Assembly (NCBI RefSeq): GCF_003231285.1
Contig: NZ_QKNS01000001.1
Location: 930,001-994,000 of the forward strand
Source of the DNA: Hymenobacter sediminis
GTDB lineage: Bacteria; Bacteroidota; Bacteroidia; Cytophagales; Hymenobacteraceae
Length of the DNA: 64,000 nt
Direction of reading: 5' to 3'
Both the position numbers and the translations under genes were made by a program. Positions 50,400-58,006 of this stretch are shown in pieces; within the stretch, counting starts at the first letter, position 1; every line of letters begins with the position of its first letter. The notes beneath the pieces are model-generated. The model was not told the origin of the DNA, did no database searches, and saw only the letters and a program-made list of their open reading frames with translations.

Positions 50400-51284
50400 A
50401 TGTCAGGCAGACTCACAAATAAAGTAGCCATTGTAACCGGCGGCGGCGCGGGCATTGGTGAAGCCATCAGCAAGAAATTCGCCCGCGAAGGGGCAGCCGT
50501 GGTCGTTGTAGGCCTCGATAGTGACCCAGTACGGGAAGTAGTAGATGAAATTCTGGCTGAAGGCGGCCGAGCTATTGGCTACCTCGGCGACATCTCCCGC
50601 GAAGAAACGGCCAAAGCTTGCGTAAAAGCGGCTGTGGAGGAGTTCGGCAAGCTCGATATTCTGATCAACAATGCCGGCGCATTCCCTACCGTCTCCACCA
50701 TCGACAAATACCCCACGGAGGCGTTCGAGTACATGATCAAGAACAACATCTACTCGAACTTCATGATGACGCGGGCTGCCATTCCGCATCTGCAGAAAAG
50801 CAAGGGCAATATCGTGTCGGCTGGGTCAGAAGCCGGGCACATGGGTGAGCCACAAAACACGCCATATGGCGGTACTAAGGGCTTCGTGCACGCCTTCCAG
50901 CGTGGAGTAGCCGTGGAGCAAGCCAAATTTGGCGTGCGTTCCAACATTGTAGGTCCCGGCCCAATTGACACCGCCTGGACCCACAAAGAAACCGGCCCCA
51001 TGAACGCCAAGATGGAAAAGCTGACGGTACAAGGCGTACCGCTGGGCCGGCGGGGCACCCCCGAGGAGGTAGCCAACGTGTACCTGTTCTTGGCTTCGGA
51101 CGAGGCCAGCTACGTGACCGGTGCTACTTACTACGTTGATGGTGGCGTAACCATATCCAAAGGCCCTCACGGCGACGAAGTGCCCAGCCATCTCAAGCAG
51201 GAACCCTCCGGCGAGCTGAACCTGAAACACTCCAAAGACGGCAATACCAAAGTGCGCAAAGAAGCTCTGGCCTCCATGTCATAA
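50400..51284 (+). CDS. Short-chain dehydrogenase/reductase (glucose 1-dehydrogenase-like)
   Basis: A 294-residue classical SDR. The Rossmann motif TGGGAGIG near residues 14-21, the NNAG motif (LDILINNAGAFPTVS), the catalytic Ser in GNIVSAGSEAGHMGE and the YxxxK motif in TPYGGTKGFVHAFQ are all present, although the first Gly of the YxxxK is atypical. The C-terminus has the usual GPIDTAW and DEASYVTGATYYVDGGVT. A ~35-residue hydrophilic tail extends beyond the core. Substrate is unknown (sugar or steroid-like alcohol dehydrogenases are closest). Transcribed alone; a long palindrome lies about 80 bases beyond the stop. Confidence 0.9.
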   Translation: MSGRLTNKVAIVTGGGAGIGEAISKKFAREGAAVVVVGLDSDPVREVVDEILAEGGRAIGYLGDISREETAKACVKAAVEEFGKLDILINNAGAFPTVSTIDKYPTEAFEYMIKNNIYSNFMMTRAAIPHLQKSKGNIVSAGSEAGHMGEPQNTPYGGTKGFVHAFQRGVAVEQAKFGVRSNIVGPGPIDTAWTHKETGPMNAKMEKLTVQGVPLGRRGTPEEVANVYLFLASDEASYVTGATYYVDGGVTISKGPHGDEVPSHLKQEPSGELNLKHSKDGNTKVRKEALASMS

Positions 51285-51363
51285 ATCACAGATTTAGACG
51301 GAGACATCAGATTTCACGAATTTCAACTCACAAGGGGTATTACTGCTTCGCGTGAGTTGGTAT

Positions 51364-51419
51364 CGTATCAAAACAAAGAAGCCGTTCCTACCTAGGAACG
51401 GCTTCTTTGTTTTGATACG
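51364..51419. terminator. 56-bp near-perfect palindrome, bidirectional terminator
   Basis: 27-base arms (51364-51390 with 51393-51419) pair fully around a CC centre. It separates the SDR gene from the convergent 146-residue gene. Confidence 0.85.
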
Positions 51420-51462
51420 GCTGCACAGCCAAAATACGGTGCATTCGTCTATATCCGTAACG

Positions 51463-51903
51463 TTACTTTTGAAGGGCAGCGCCTACACCGGAACGGGACT
51501 GGGGTGGGCTGCCCAGGGCATGCTGGTTGCGCATCACATTTACTTGGCGGGCAGCTTCGTTGAAATACTCCAGACGACGAATCAGCATTTCCTTGGTGAG
51601 TACCCGGCCTTCCGGCGTGCGCATCATCGACTTCTTGTCGGCCAAAATCTGCTGCATGAGTGCCTCAGTGCCGGCTTCGTTCTGGCGGAATTGCGCATAG
51701 AACTCGCGCAGACGGCCCAGAACGTCATCTGTGGTCAGGCGGAACTGGCCGCCGGCCTGGTTGAGTACCTCACTCAGCACGTACACTTCCAGAGGCAACG
51801 AGACGCCCAGAGCTGTAGGCTGAATGTTGAGCCCCGCTTCTAGGCCGCTGAGAATAATTTCGAGGTTGCGCTCAAATTGCTGGTAATAACCGGCTGCTTC
51901 CAC
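51463..51903 (-). CDS. Conserved hypothetical protein next to MoxR ATPase
   Basis: A 146-residue, mostly helical protein (MEAAGYYQQFERNLEIILSG, VSLPLEVYVLSEVLNQAGGQ, TTDDVLGRLREFYAQFRQNE). The C-terminal part (TKEMLIRRLEYFNEAARQVN) is followed by a flexible tail. No signal or membrane segment. I do not recognise the family. It is 85 bases downstream of the MoxR gene on the same strand and may form part of the same transcript. Confidence 0.68.
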   Translation of the reverse strand: MEAAGYYQQFERNLEIILSGLEAGLNIQPTALGVSLPLEVYVLSEVLNQAGGQFRLTTDDVLGRLREFYAQFRQNEAGTEALMQQILADKKSMMRTPEGRVLTKEMLIRRLEYFNEAARQVNVMRNQHALGSPPQSRSGVGAALQK

Positions 51904-51988
51904 TATTGAAAAGTTGAGTGTTGAGGTGTGGATGATGAATTTAATAAGGTAGCACCGCTATACCGTGCTCCTGCGCAATTCAGCACCG

Positions 51989-52951
51989 CTAAAGGAGTTC
52001 TTTTACAATCTGGTCGATGCTGATGCCCTCAGCCTCGGCCTTGAAGTTGCGCACCAAACGGTGCCGCAAAATTGGGAGGGCTACGGCCTTTACATCCTCA
52101 ATATCGGGCGAGTACTTGCCGTGTAGCAAGGCGTGGCACTTGGCCCCTACAATGAGGTGCTGCGAAGCCCGCGGGCCTGCGCCCCATTCCAGCAGTTGCG
52201 TAGCGCGTGCCGCTGCCCGACCCGTATTAGGGCGAGTTTTGTGCACGAGGCTTACGGCATACTCCACCACGTTATCGGCCACCGGCACGCGGCGCACCAG
52301 CTGCTGATATGCCTGAATTTCGGCGGCGTGCAGCACTTTGCTAACTGTTGTCTTGGTATCAGAGGTGGTATTCTTCACAATCTGCAGTTCAGCCTCGTAG
52401 CTAGGGTAGCCCAGCTCGATGTTGAACATGAAACGGTCGAGCTGAGCCTCGGGCAGGGGGTAGGTGCCTTCCTGCTCAATAGGGTTCTGAGTGGCCAGCA
52501 CAAAGAAAGGACGCTGCAGGGGGTAGCGCTTACCGGCAACCGTCACGGCGTATTCCTGCATACTTTCCAGCAAGGCGGCCTGCGTTTTTGGCGGGGTCCG
52601 GTTGATTTCGTCGGCCAGTACGATGTTGGCGAAGATGGGGCCCGGTACGAAGTGAAAGTCGCGCTGCTGGTTGAGCGTTTCTGAGCCCACAATGTCCGAA
52701 GGCATCAGGTCGGGGGTGAACTGAACGCGGTTAAAGGAAAGGTCCAGCGAGTCGGCAATGGTTTGAATGAGCAGCGTTTTGGCCAAGCCGGGCACTCCTA
52801 CCAACAGGCAGTGGCCCTGGGAAAAAACTGCCGTCAGCACCAGCTCCACTACCTCTTCCTGCCCGATAATCACCTTGCCGATTTCCTGGCGCAGCTTCTG
52901 GTAGGAACGGGCCAGCGCGTCGGCGGCTTCTTTATCGGAGGCAAATGTCAT
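51989..52951 (-). CDS. MoxR-family AAA+ ATPase
   Basis: A 320-residue MoxR/RavA-type AAA+ ATPase starting at the ATG at 52951. Motifs: GQEEVVELVLTAVFSQGHCL, Walker A LVGVPGLAKTLLIQT, MPSDIVGSETL, Walker B NIVLADEINRTPPKTQAALL, sensor 1 region FFVLATQNPIEQEGTYPLPE, Arg-finger helix AQLDRFMFNIELGYPS, and C-terminal lid. MoxR enzymes act as chaperones for assembling metal-centred or secreted protein complexes, usually with DUF58 and VWA partners. Neither partner is nearby, only a hypothetical helical protein downstream. The hairpin at 52985-53050 separates it from the isomerase genes. Confidence 0.92.
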   Translation of the reverse strand: MTFASDKEAADALARSYQKLRQEIGKVIIGQEEVVELVLTAVFSQGHCLLVGVPGLAKTLLIQTIADSLDLSFNRVQFTPDLMPSDIVGSETLNQQRDFHFVPGPIFANIVLADEINRTPPKTQAALLESMQEYAVTVAGKRYPLQRPFFVLATQNPIEQEGTYPLPEAQLDRFMFNIELGYPSYEAELQIVKNTTSDTKTTVSKVLHAAEIQAYQQLVRRVPVADNVVEYAVSLVHKTRPNTGRAAARATQLLEWGAGPRASQHLIVGAKCHALLHGKYSPDIEDVKAVALPILRHRLVRNFKAEAEGISIDQIVKELL

Positions 52952-52984
52952 AGAAAGCAATCGGAAGGTTAAATACCAGTACAG

Positions 52985-53050
52985 AGACGGGAGAAGCAAG
53001 ACAATGTTGCGGCGCTACGGCACAGCCAACGTCTTACTTCTCCCGGTCTG
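52985..53050 (-). terminator. Hairpin between SurA-like gene and MoxR gene
   Basis: AGACGGGAGAAGCAAGAC is nearly complementary to GTCTTACTTCTCCCGGTCT across a 28-base loop. It lies 3' of the SurA-like gene; no long T-run, so termination is moderate at best. Confidence 0.5.
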
Positions 53051-53060
53051 GTTCTTACTA

Positions 53061-54449
53061 TTATAATGTGGCGTTCAGCAGCTGACAGCCAGAATACTCC
53101 GGATCAACTTCGAGGTACACCGTGCCCCGATTCTGGGCAAACCAGGCGTCGAGGGCTTTGTTTTTCTTCTCGTTCAGGGCCGCCGCCGCAATTTTCTGGT
53201 AGTCGTCGGTGAGGTTAGCCTGGTGAGGCGGCGTGTTTGACTTCAGCCACAGAATTCGTACGGCGTCTTTGCCATCGTCAGTGCGGTAGGGGAGGGGCGG
53301 CGTGATGCTACCCACCTTCATGGTGTCAATGGTAAAGAAGATAGCCGGGTCCAGCTGATCTAGTGGCAGGTAGGTGCTCCCGTCGCGGCGGTTTTGCAGC
53401 ATGCCACCGTTACCGCCGCTTAGCTTGTCATCCGACTTATCCTTGGCGGCTTTAGCGAAGGTGAGTGAGTCGGCCAGAATCTGGCGGCGCAACTTAGTGA
53501 GCTGCTTCGCGGCCTCGTTGGTATCGGCAGTACCGGTTTCAGGCTTGAGCAGGATGTGGCGGGTGCTGAACGAGTCACCTTTGCGCTCAATCAGCTGAAT
53601 CAGGTGGAAGCCAAATTGCGACTCGACAATGGGCGACAACCCGCCGGGCTCCAGGCGCAGGGCGGCGGCCTCGTACTCTGGTACCAGCTCACGGCGCTTG
53701 AAGAAACCGAGGTAGCCGCCTTCCGCCGCTGAGCCAGGGTCCTGGGAGAACTGCTTTGCCAGGGTAGCAAAATCTTCGCCGGCCACAATGCGGGCCCGCA
53801 AGTCATTCAGCTTGGCCTGAGCTTCCTGTTTGGCCTTGGAGTTGGTTTTGGCCAGCATCACAATTTGGCCTACTTCTACTTCAGTAGAGTAGTAAGGCAA
53901 ACTGTCTTTGGGCATGCGCGAGAAAAACTGGCGCACTTCCCGTGGCGTTACGGATACCTTGCCAGCAATCTGGTCCTGCATTTTCTGCTGCACCAATTGC
54001 TCTTTCACTTGTATCCGCAGTTCTTCTTTCAGCTGCTTAAGCGGCTTGTTGTAGTATTCCTCTAGCTTCTTTTCGGAGCCAATCTGCTGCACGAAATACG
54101 CCATACGGCGGTCTAGCTCGCTTTTTACCTGGGTGTCCTCCACCACTACCGAGTCGGTTTCGGCTTTAGCCAACAGCAGCTTATTGAGGGCCAAGCTTTG
54201 TAGGATGCGGCACTTCGTATCCGGAGGCAACGGTTTGCCCTCGGCGCGTGCTTCTTCCTGAGCGTAGATGGCATCGAGGTCGGAGCGGAGTACAATCTGG
54301 TTATCGACTTTGGCAATGATACCATCGACGATGCGCTGCCCTACCGGCCGGCCAATGCCGAGCTGGGCGTAGCTGGCCGTGGCCGAAGCCGCCAACAGGG
54401 CCGCACTGAGCAGTGCTTTGCGGGCCGATACTTGCAAAAAATGAATCAT
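53061..54449 (-). CDS. SurA-like periplasmic peptidyl-prolyl isomerase
   Basis: A 462-residue protein from ATG 54449 with a signal peptide (ALLSAALLAASATASYAQ). The N-terminal chaperone-like domain resembles SurA (GIIAKVDNQIVLRSDLDAIY, LQSLALNKLLLAKAETDSVV). One clear parvulin (PPIC) domain follows (about residues 215-305: ARIVAGEDFATLAKQFSQDP, GGYLGFFKRRELVPEYEAAA, IVESQFGFHLIQLIERKGDS), with a second, weaker PPIC-like region after STRHILLKPETG. It should help outer-membrane proteins fold in the periplasm. It follows another parvulin protein gene on the same strand, and the pair is typical of Bacteroidota. Confidence 0.9.
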   Translation of the reverse strand: MIHFLQVSARKALLSAALLAASATASYAQLGIGRPVGQRIVDGIIAKVDNQIVLRSDLDAIYAQEEARAEGKPLPPDTKCRILQSLALNKLLLAKAETDSVVVEDTQVKSELDRRMAYFVQQIGSEKKLEEYYNKPLKQLKEELRIQVKEQLVQQKMQDQIAGKVSVTPREVRQFFSRMPKDSLPYYSTEVEVGQIVMLAKTNSKAKQEAQAKLNDLRARIVAGEDFATLAKQFSQDPGSAAEGGYLGFFKRRELVPEYEAAALRLEPGGLSPIVESQFGFHLIQLIERKGDSFSTRHILLKPETGTADTNEAAKQLTKLRRQILADSLTFAKAAKDKSDDKLSGGNGGMLQNRRDGSTYLPLDQLDPAIFFTIDTMKVGSITPPLPYRTDDGKDAVRILWLKSNTPPHQANLTDDYQKIAAAALNEKKNKALDAWFAQNRGTVYLEVDPEYSGCQLLNATL

Positions 54450-54670
54450 GGAGTAGTTCCGTAATGCCGGGGCGCTTAACCAACGCTTCACCGGCCAGAC
54501 AGCAGGCAAAACGCCAAAAGCTGCCCGTAAATTTCATCATAAATCCTTTCTCCGGCAAAAACAGGAGGTAGGGCTCAGTTGGTGCCCTTACTGCTTTGGA
54601 GAGGCAGTTTTTGCCAGTCGGGTTGCAAGCAGGCTACGATAAGGATCAGTGGGCTTGGCCCAAAAACAGC

Positions 54671-54708
54671 TCATCCTGAGCGAAGATTCCTCTCTTCACT
54701 CAGGATGA
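54671..54708. repeat. REP-like palindrome (TCATCCTGAG element)
   Basis: Ten-base arms TCATCCTGAG and CTCAGGATGA, with a further 5-bp pairing inside (GAAGA/TCTTC), in the gap between the two isomerase genes. TCATCCTGAG-type palindromes are a common dispersed repeat in Cytophagales genomes in my recollection. Only one copy is seen in this window. Confidence 0.5.
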
Positions 54709-54734
54709 CCTGTTGTGGCGTCGGCAGCCGGGTG

Positions 54735-57029
54735 CTACTTGGTCACCAGCTTATCTACTTCCGACTGATTGATTTTAACCGGGTACTTGCCTCGCAACTG
54801 GCTGAGCCATTCTTTCTCCAGGTAGTTCTGGTAGTCAGAGGTGGCTTGGCCGCGGGCTTCGTTTAGGGTTTTGGGGCCAGCAGGCAGCTGCTTGTCGATG
54901 ATAACAGCGTAGTAGCGGCCATCCTGCTGGGCGGTGTACGTGCCGGGGGCGCTGCTCAGGAACTGATCCACGGCTTTATTTTCTCCCTTCTGGAAGTTGC
55001 GCTGTTGGATTTGCACAGCCAGCGGATTCTGGGCGTTCAGCATTTCCTCCATTGCCACCGGGTTGGTGGTCGTCAGCTCAAAAGCTACCTGCGAAGCGGC
55101 GGGTTTGGTTTCGGCAGTTGCGCGTAAGCGGTCAGTTGCTACCCCTTTTCCTTTCAGATAAGCCACTACTCGGTCGGCGCGGCGCCGAGCCAAGGCGGTA
55201 GTTTCCCCTTTTTTCACGCGGCCCACTGCGGTTACGTTCAGGCCCTGGTCGGCGGAAAGGCGAGCGGCCAAATCATCAAGTGCCGGTACGGAAGCAGGTA
55301 ACTCAGCCGAGTTGGCCCGGAACGGCATCGGAGCGGGTAAACCGTTCTTCAGGGGGTAGCGCCCCACTTTCTGGTACTGCTGGGCTTTAGTCAGCAACTC
55401 GGGGGTAGCAGCACTGATAACTGTAGCTTGTACGCGGGGTTCCCACTGATACTTAGCTTGGTTTTCAGTGAAGAACTTCTGCAGCCCCACAGTATCCTCG
55501 ATGGCCTTGCTCCACACTTTTTCATCCATGAGCTGGAACAACAGAATACCGTCGCGGTACTCCTTCACCAGCATGCGGTAATCCTCGTACTTGGTTTCCA
55601 GGTTAGCCTTTTCGTATTCGGTCAGGCTCTGGTCCACGTATTGGTCATAAAGCTGCTGCATAGCAAAGCGGGCATCGGCGCCGGGGCGGGGCTTCTGGTT
55701 TTGCTGCGCGAAGGTCAAGAAGTCTTTTACCAAGTAAGGCTTACCGCCAATGGTAAAGAGAGTCGAGTTGTCAGTAGGCGTTTTTGACGCTTTCATTACA
55801 GCTGCCGGAGCCGTGTAAGCAAAGCGGCCGGTTACCAGAGCGCTGTCAGCTTTAGAAAAGGCGTAGTCTTTACCAGCCTGATTTTCCGTAAAGTTATTCT
55901 CGGTGCGTACGCGCTTCAGGAAGGCCGTGCGGTTCAGTTCTGAACGGGAGTCTTTGGCTACCTTGCTTTTCAGGGTGGGTTCCATGGCCTCGAAAGCCGG
56001 CACGGGCTGCTTCTCAAGCAGCTTAATGATGTGCCAGCCGTAAGGCGTCTGGACGGGCTGCGAAATCTCGCCGGGCTTCTGCAGCTTGAAGGCTACCTCC
56101 TCAAAGCTCGGAATCATGCGGCCGGTGCCGAAGGGCGGCAACTCACCGCTATTAGCGGCCGAACCGGCATCCTCGGAAAACTGCGCTACCAGCTTATCCC
56201 AGTTTTCGCCGCGGCGGGCCAAGCGGTTGTACAGCTCATCTACCTTCTTGCGAGCCGTAACCGAGTCAGCGGCGGGCATGCCGGGGGTAGCCCGAATCAT
56301 GAGGTGCGCCACCTTGATTTCGCCCTGTGCCGGGCGCACATCGTTCACCTTGATAATATGGTAGCCGAAGCGCGTGCGTACCGGTTGCGACACTTGGCCG
56401 GCCGGAGTAGCATAAGCTACTGACTCAAATGGATACACCATTTGCATAGCCGTGAAATAACCCAGCTTACCGCCATTTTCGTGGGCCGAAGGGTCCTCGG
56501 AAGCCTCACGGGCTACACGGCTGAAGTCTTCGCCGCCCGTTACACGCTGGCGCAAAGTCATTGCTTTCTGGTAAGCCGCTAGTGTGTCCTTAGGAGCGGC
56601 ATCGGGCTGCACACGCACCAGAATGTGCGAAGCATTTACCTCCTTGCTCAGGCGCTCGTAAGCCTCGCGCACCAGCTTGTCGGTTACACTCTTTTCAGTG
56701 AGGTAGGGCTGGGCCAGCTGCTGCCGGTAGCCATCCAGCTCCCGCCGGAAAGCCTGGGTAGTATCGAGGCCGCGCTGCTCCGCTTCCAGCACCTTCAGCT
56801 TGAAATTGGTATAAAGGTCAAGGTACTCCTGTACACTGGCTTTGGTGCCGTATTCCGGGGCAGAGCTGTTGTTTTTGCGATATACGTAGGCAAACTCCGA
56901 TACGGGAACTTCCGTGCTGCCTAGGGTTTCAATAGTAGGCGATTTGGCCGCGGTAGTAGATTTGGAAGCCTGGCACCCAGCCAGGAAGGCGGCCGCAGCG
57001 GTACTGGCAAGCAGAATGCGTTTGTGCAT
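54735..57029 (-). CDS. Parvulin-type peptidyl-prolyl isomerase lipoprotein with OmpA-like segment
   Basis: A 764-residue protein from ATG 57029 with a lipoprotein signal (LLASTAAAAFLAGC). Two PPIC domains lie at about 130-240 (ASHILVRVQPDAAPKD, GGKLGYFTAMQMVYPFESVA, RTRFGYHIIKVNDVRPAQ) and 240-345 (VAHLMIRATPGMPAADS, AGSAANSGELPPFGTGRMIP, QTPYGWHIIKLLEKQPVP). Further on, residues about 570-640 contain a stretch resembling the OmpA peptidoglycan-binding domain (LNVTAVGRVKKGETTALARR, RADRVVAYLKGKGVATDRLR). It probably helps outer-membrane protein biogenesis, anchored at the membrane and perhaps to the wall. It lies upstream of the SurA-like gene, a 285-base gap apart. Confidence 0.88.
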   Translation of the reverse strand: MHKRILLASTAAAAFLAGCQASKSTTAAKSPTIETLGSTEVPVSEFAYVYRKNNSSAPEYGTKASVQEYLDLYTNFKLKVLEAEQRGLDTTQAFRRELDGYRQQLAQPYLTEKSVTDKLVREAYERLSKEVNASHILVRVQPDAAPKDTLAAYQKAMTLRQRVTGGEDFSRVAREASEDPSAHENGGKLGYFTAMQMVYPFESVAYATPAGQVSQPVRTRFGYHIIKVNDVRPAQGEIKVAHLMIRATPGMPAADSVTARKKVDELYNRLARRGENWDKLVAQFSEDAGSAANSGELPPFGTGRMIPSFEEVAFKLQKPGEISQPVQTPYGWHIIKLLEKQPVPAFEAMEPTLKSKVAKDSRSELNRTAFLKRVRTENNFTENQAGKDYAFSKADSALVTGRFAYTAPAAVMKASKTPTDNSTLFTIGGKPYLVKDFLTFAQQNQKPRPGADARFAMQQLYDQYVDQSLTEYEKANLETKYEDYRMLVKEYRDGILLFQLMDEKVWSKAIEDTVGLQKFFTENQAKYQWEPRVQATVISAATPELLTKAQQYQKVGRYPLKNGLPAPMPFRANSAELPASVPALDDLAARLSADQGLNVTAVGRVKKGETTALARRRADRVVAYLKGKGVATDRLRATAETKPAASQVAFELTTTNPVAMEEMLNAQNPLAVQIQQRNFQKGENKAVDQFLSSAPGTYTAQQDGRYYAVIIDKQLPAGPKTLNEARGQATSDYQNYLEKEWLSQLRGKYPVKINQSEVDKLVTK

Positions 57030-57172
57030 ACAGAGATAAGGAATCGGCAAGGCGGGTAATCCGGCCGGACAATGGCCCGGGCACGAATAGCTACTGTTGC
57101 AATTTTACGGATTTTTTTTCGGGGCTCCGGGTGCGGATGCTCGTCCTTGAGAGGCTCAACCACAGTTACAAA

Positions 57173-57200
57173 AAAAGCACTCCATTGCGGGAGTGCTTTT
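57173..57200 (-). terminator. Terminator of the partner-switching operon
   Basis: AAAAGCACTCC pairs with GGAGTGCTTTT around a short loop, beyond the stop of the HATPase gene; T-run on the minus strand. Confidence 0.85.
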
Positions 57201-57223
57201 CTGCTTTTGGTGCTAACGAGCTG

Positions 57224-57637
57224 CTAGCGAAGTTTCTTATATAACCGGCATACATTATGGGCTCCAACAGTGGTAAACTCCACCCGGTCCATAATCCGGT
57301 TCACTAGCATCATCCCTACCCCTCCTTTCTTACCAATACGTACATACTCCTGCAGGTCAGGCTCATGGTAGCTGGTAGGAGAGTAAGAAGTCAGGTTCGT
57401 GTCTTCGATTTCAATGCCAAACTCCTGGTTGACTACGCCCACGCGCACATCCAGAAACTGTGATTCATCTTCCCCATTGCCGTGGATAATAAGGTTGGCA
57501 ACTACTTCATCCACAGCAAGTACTATCTGATTAATCAGTAAATCGGTGAGATGGTAGCGTAGTAAAAATTCGCTCACGAAGTCGCGCACCACCTTAAGGT
57601 TGCGGCGTGTGCAGCTGATTCGGATTGCGTGTTCCAT
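57224..57637 (-). CDS. Anti-sigma-type serine kinase (RsbW/SpoIIAB-like HATPase)
   Basis: A 137-residue GHKL ATPase starting at ATG 57637 (MEHAIRISCTRRNLKVVRDF). It has the N box in QIVLAVDEVVANLIIHGNG, a G1-like acidic motif GIEIEDTNL, and the C-terminal G2 region GKKGGVGMMLVNRIMDRVEF, the standard layout of RsbW-type kinases. Such kinases phosphorylate a STAS antagonist and bind a target, classically a sigma factor. It is last in an operon with a STAS protein (25-base gap) and a PP2C phosphatase. Bacteroidota have no sigma-B, so the target here is unknown. Confidence 0.9.
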   Translation of the reverse strand: MEHAIRISCTRRNLKVVRDFVSEFLLRYHLTDLLINQIVLAVDEVVANLIIHGNGEDESQFLDVRVGVVNQEFGIEIEDTNLTSYSPTSYHEPDLQEYVRIGKKGGVGMMLVNRIMDRVEFTTVGAHNVCRLYKKLR

Positions 57638-57662
57638 TCCCCGCGGGTGCTCTCCTGAGCGA

Positions 57663-57992
57663 CTAAATAGCAGTGGCTTCGGCCTCCGATGGCACAATGG
57701 TCATCAGAGAGTCGAGGCCTAAAATCTCGAAGACGTTGTGGACTTTCTCCTGCATATTGAAAAAAACCAGCTTTACGCCGGCATCCTGAAAGCGCTGCAG
57801 GTGCGAAATGAATACCCCCAGGCCGGCGGAAGAAATATAGTTCAGCTGCCGGCAATTAATGAGTACTTTCTGGTTGCGAAGAATTTCCGGCTTGCTCAGC
57901 TCTGTATCAAGTACTACTGACGAGCTGGCGTCCAGTTCGCCGTCCAGGCTTAGCGTGAGGCTATTTTCGGTTGACTGTTGAGTTATTTTCAT
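57663..57992 (-). CDS. STAS-domain anti-sigma-factor antagonist (RsbV/SpoIIAA-like)
   Basis: A 109-residue single STAS domain. The phospho-acceptor Ser sits in NYISSAGLGVFISHLQ, flanked by VLINCRQL and SLTLSLDGELDASSSVVLDT, as in SpoIIAA and RsbV. Phosphorylation by the downstream kinase and dephosphorylation by the upstream PP2C phosphatase would control its binding. The start (MKITQQSTENSLTLSLDGEL) lies 14 bases after the phosphatase stop, implying a single transcript. Confidence 0.92.
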   Translation of the reverse strand: MKITQQSTENSLTLSLDGELDASSSVVLDTELSKPEILRNQKVLINCRQLNYISSAGLGVFISHLQRFQDAGVKLVFFNMQEKVHNVFEILGLDSLMTIVPSEAEATAI

Positions 57993-58006
57993 ACCTCCGT
58001 GCTACG

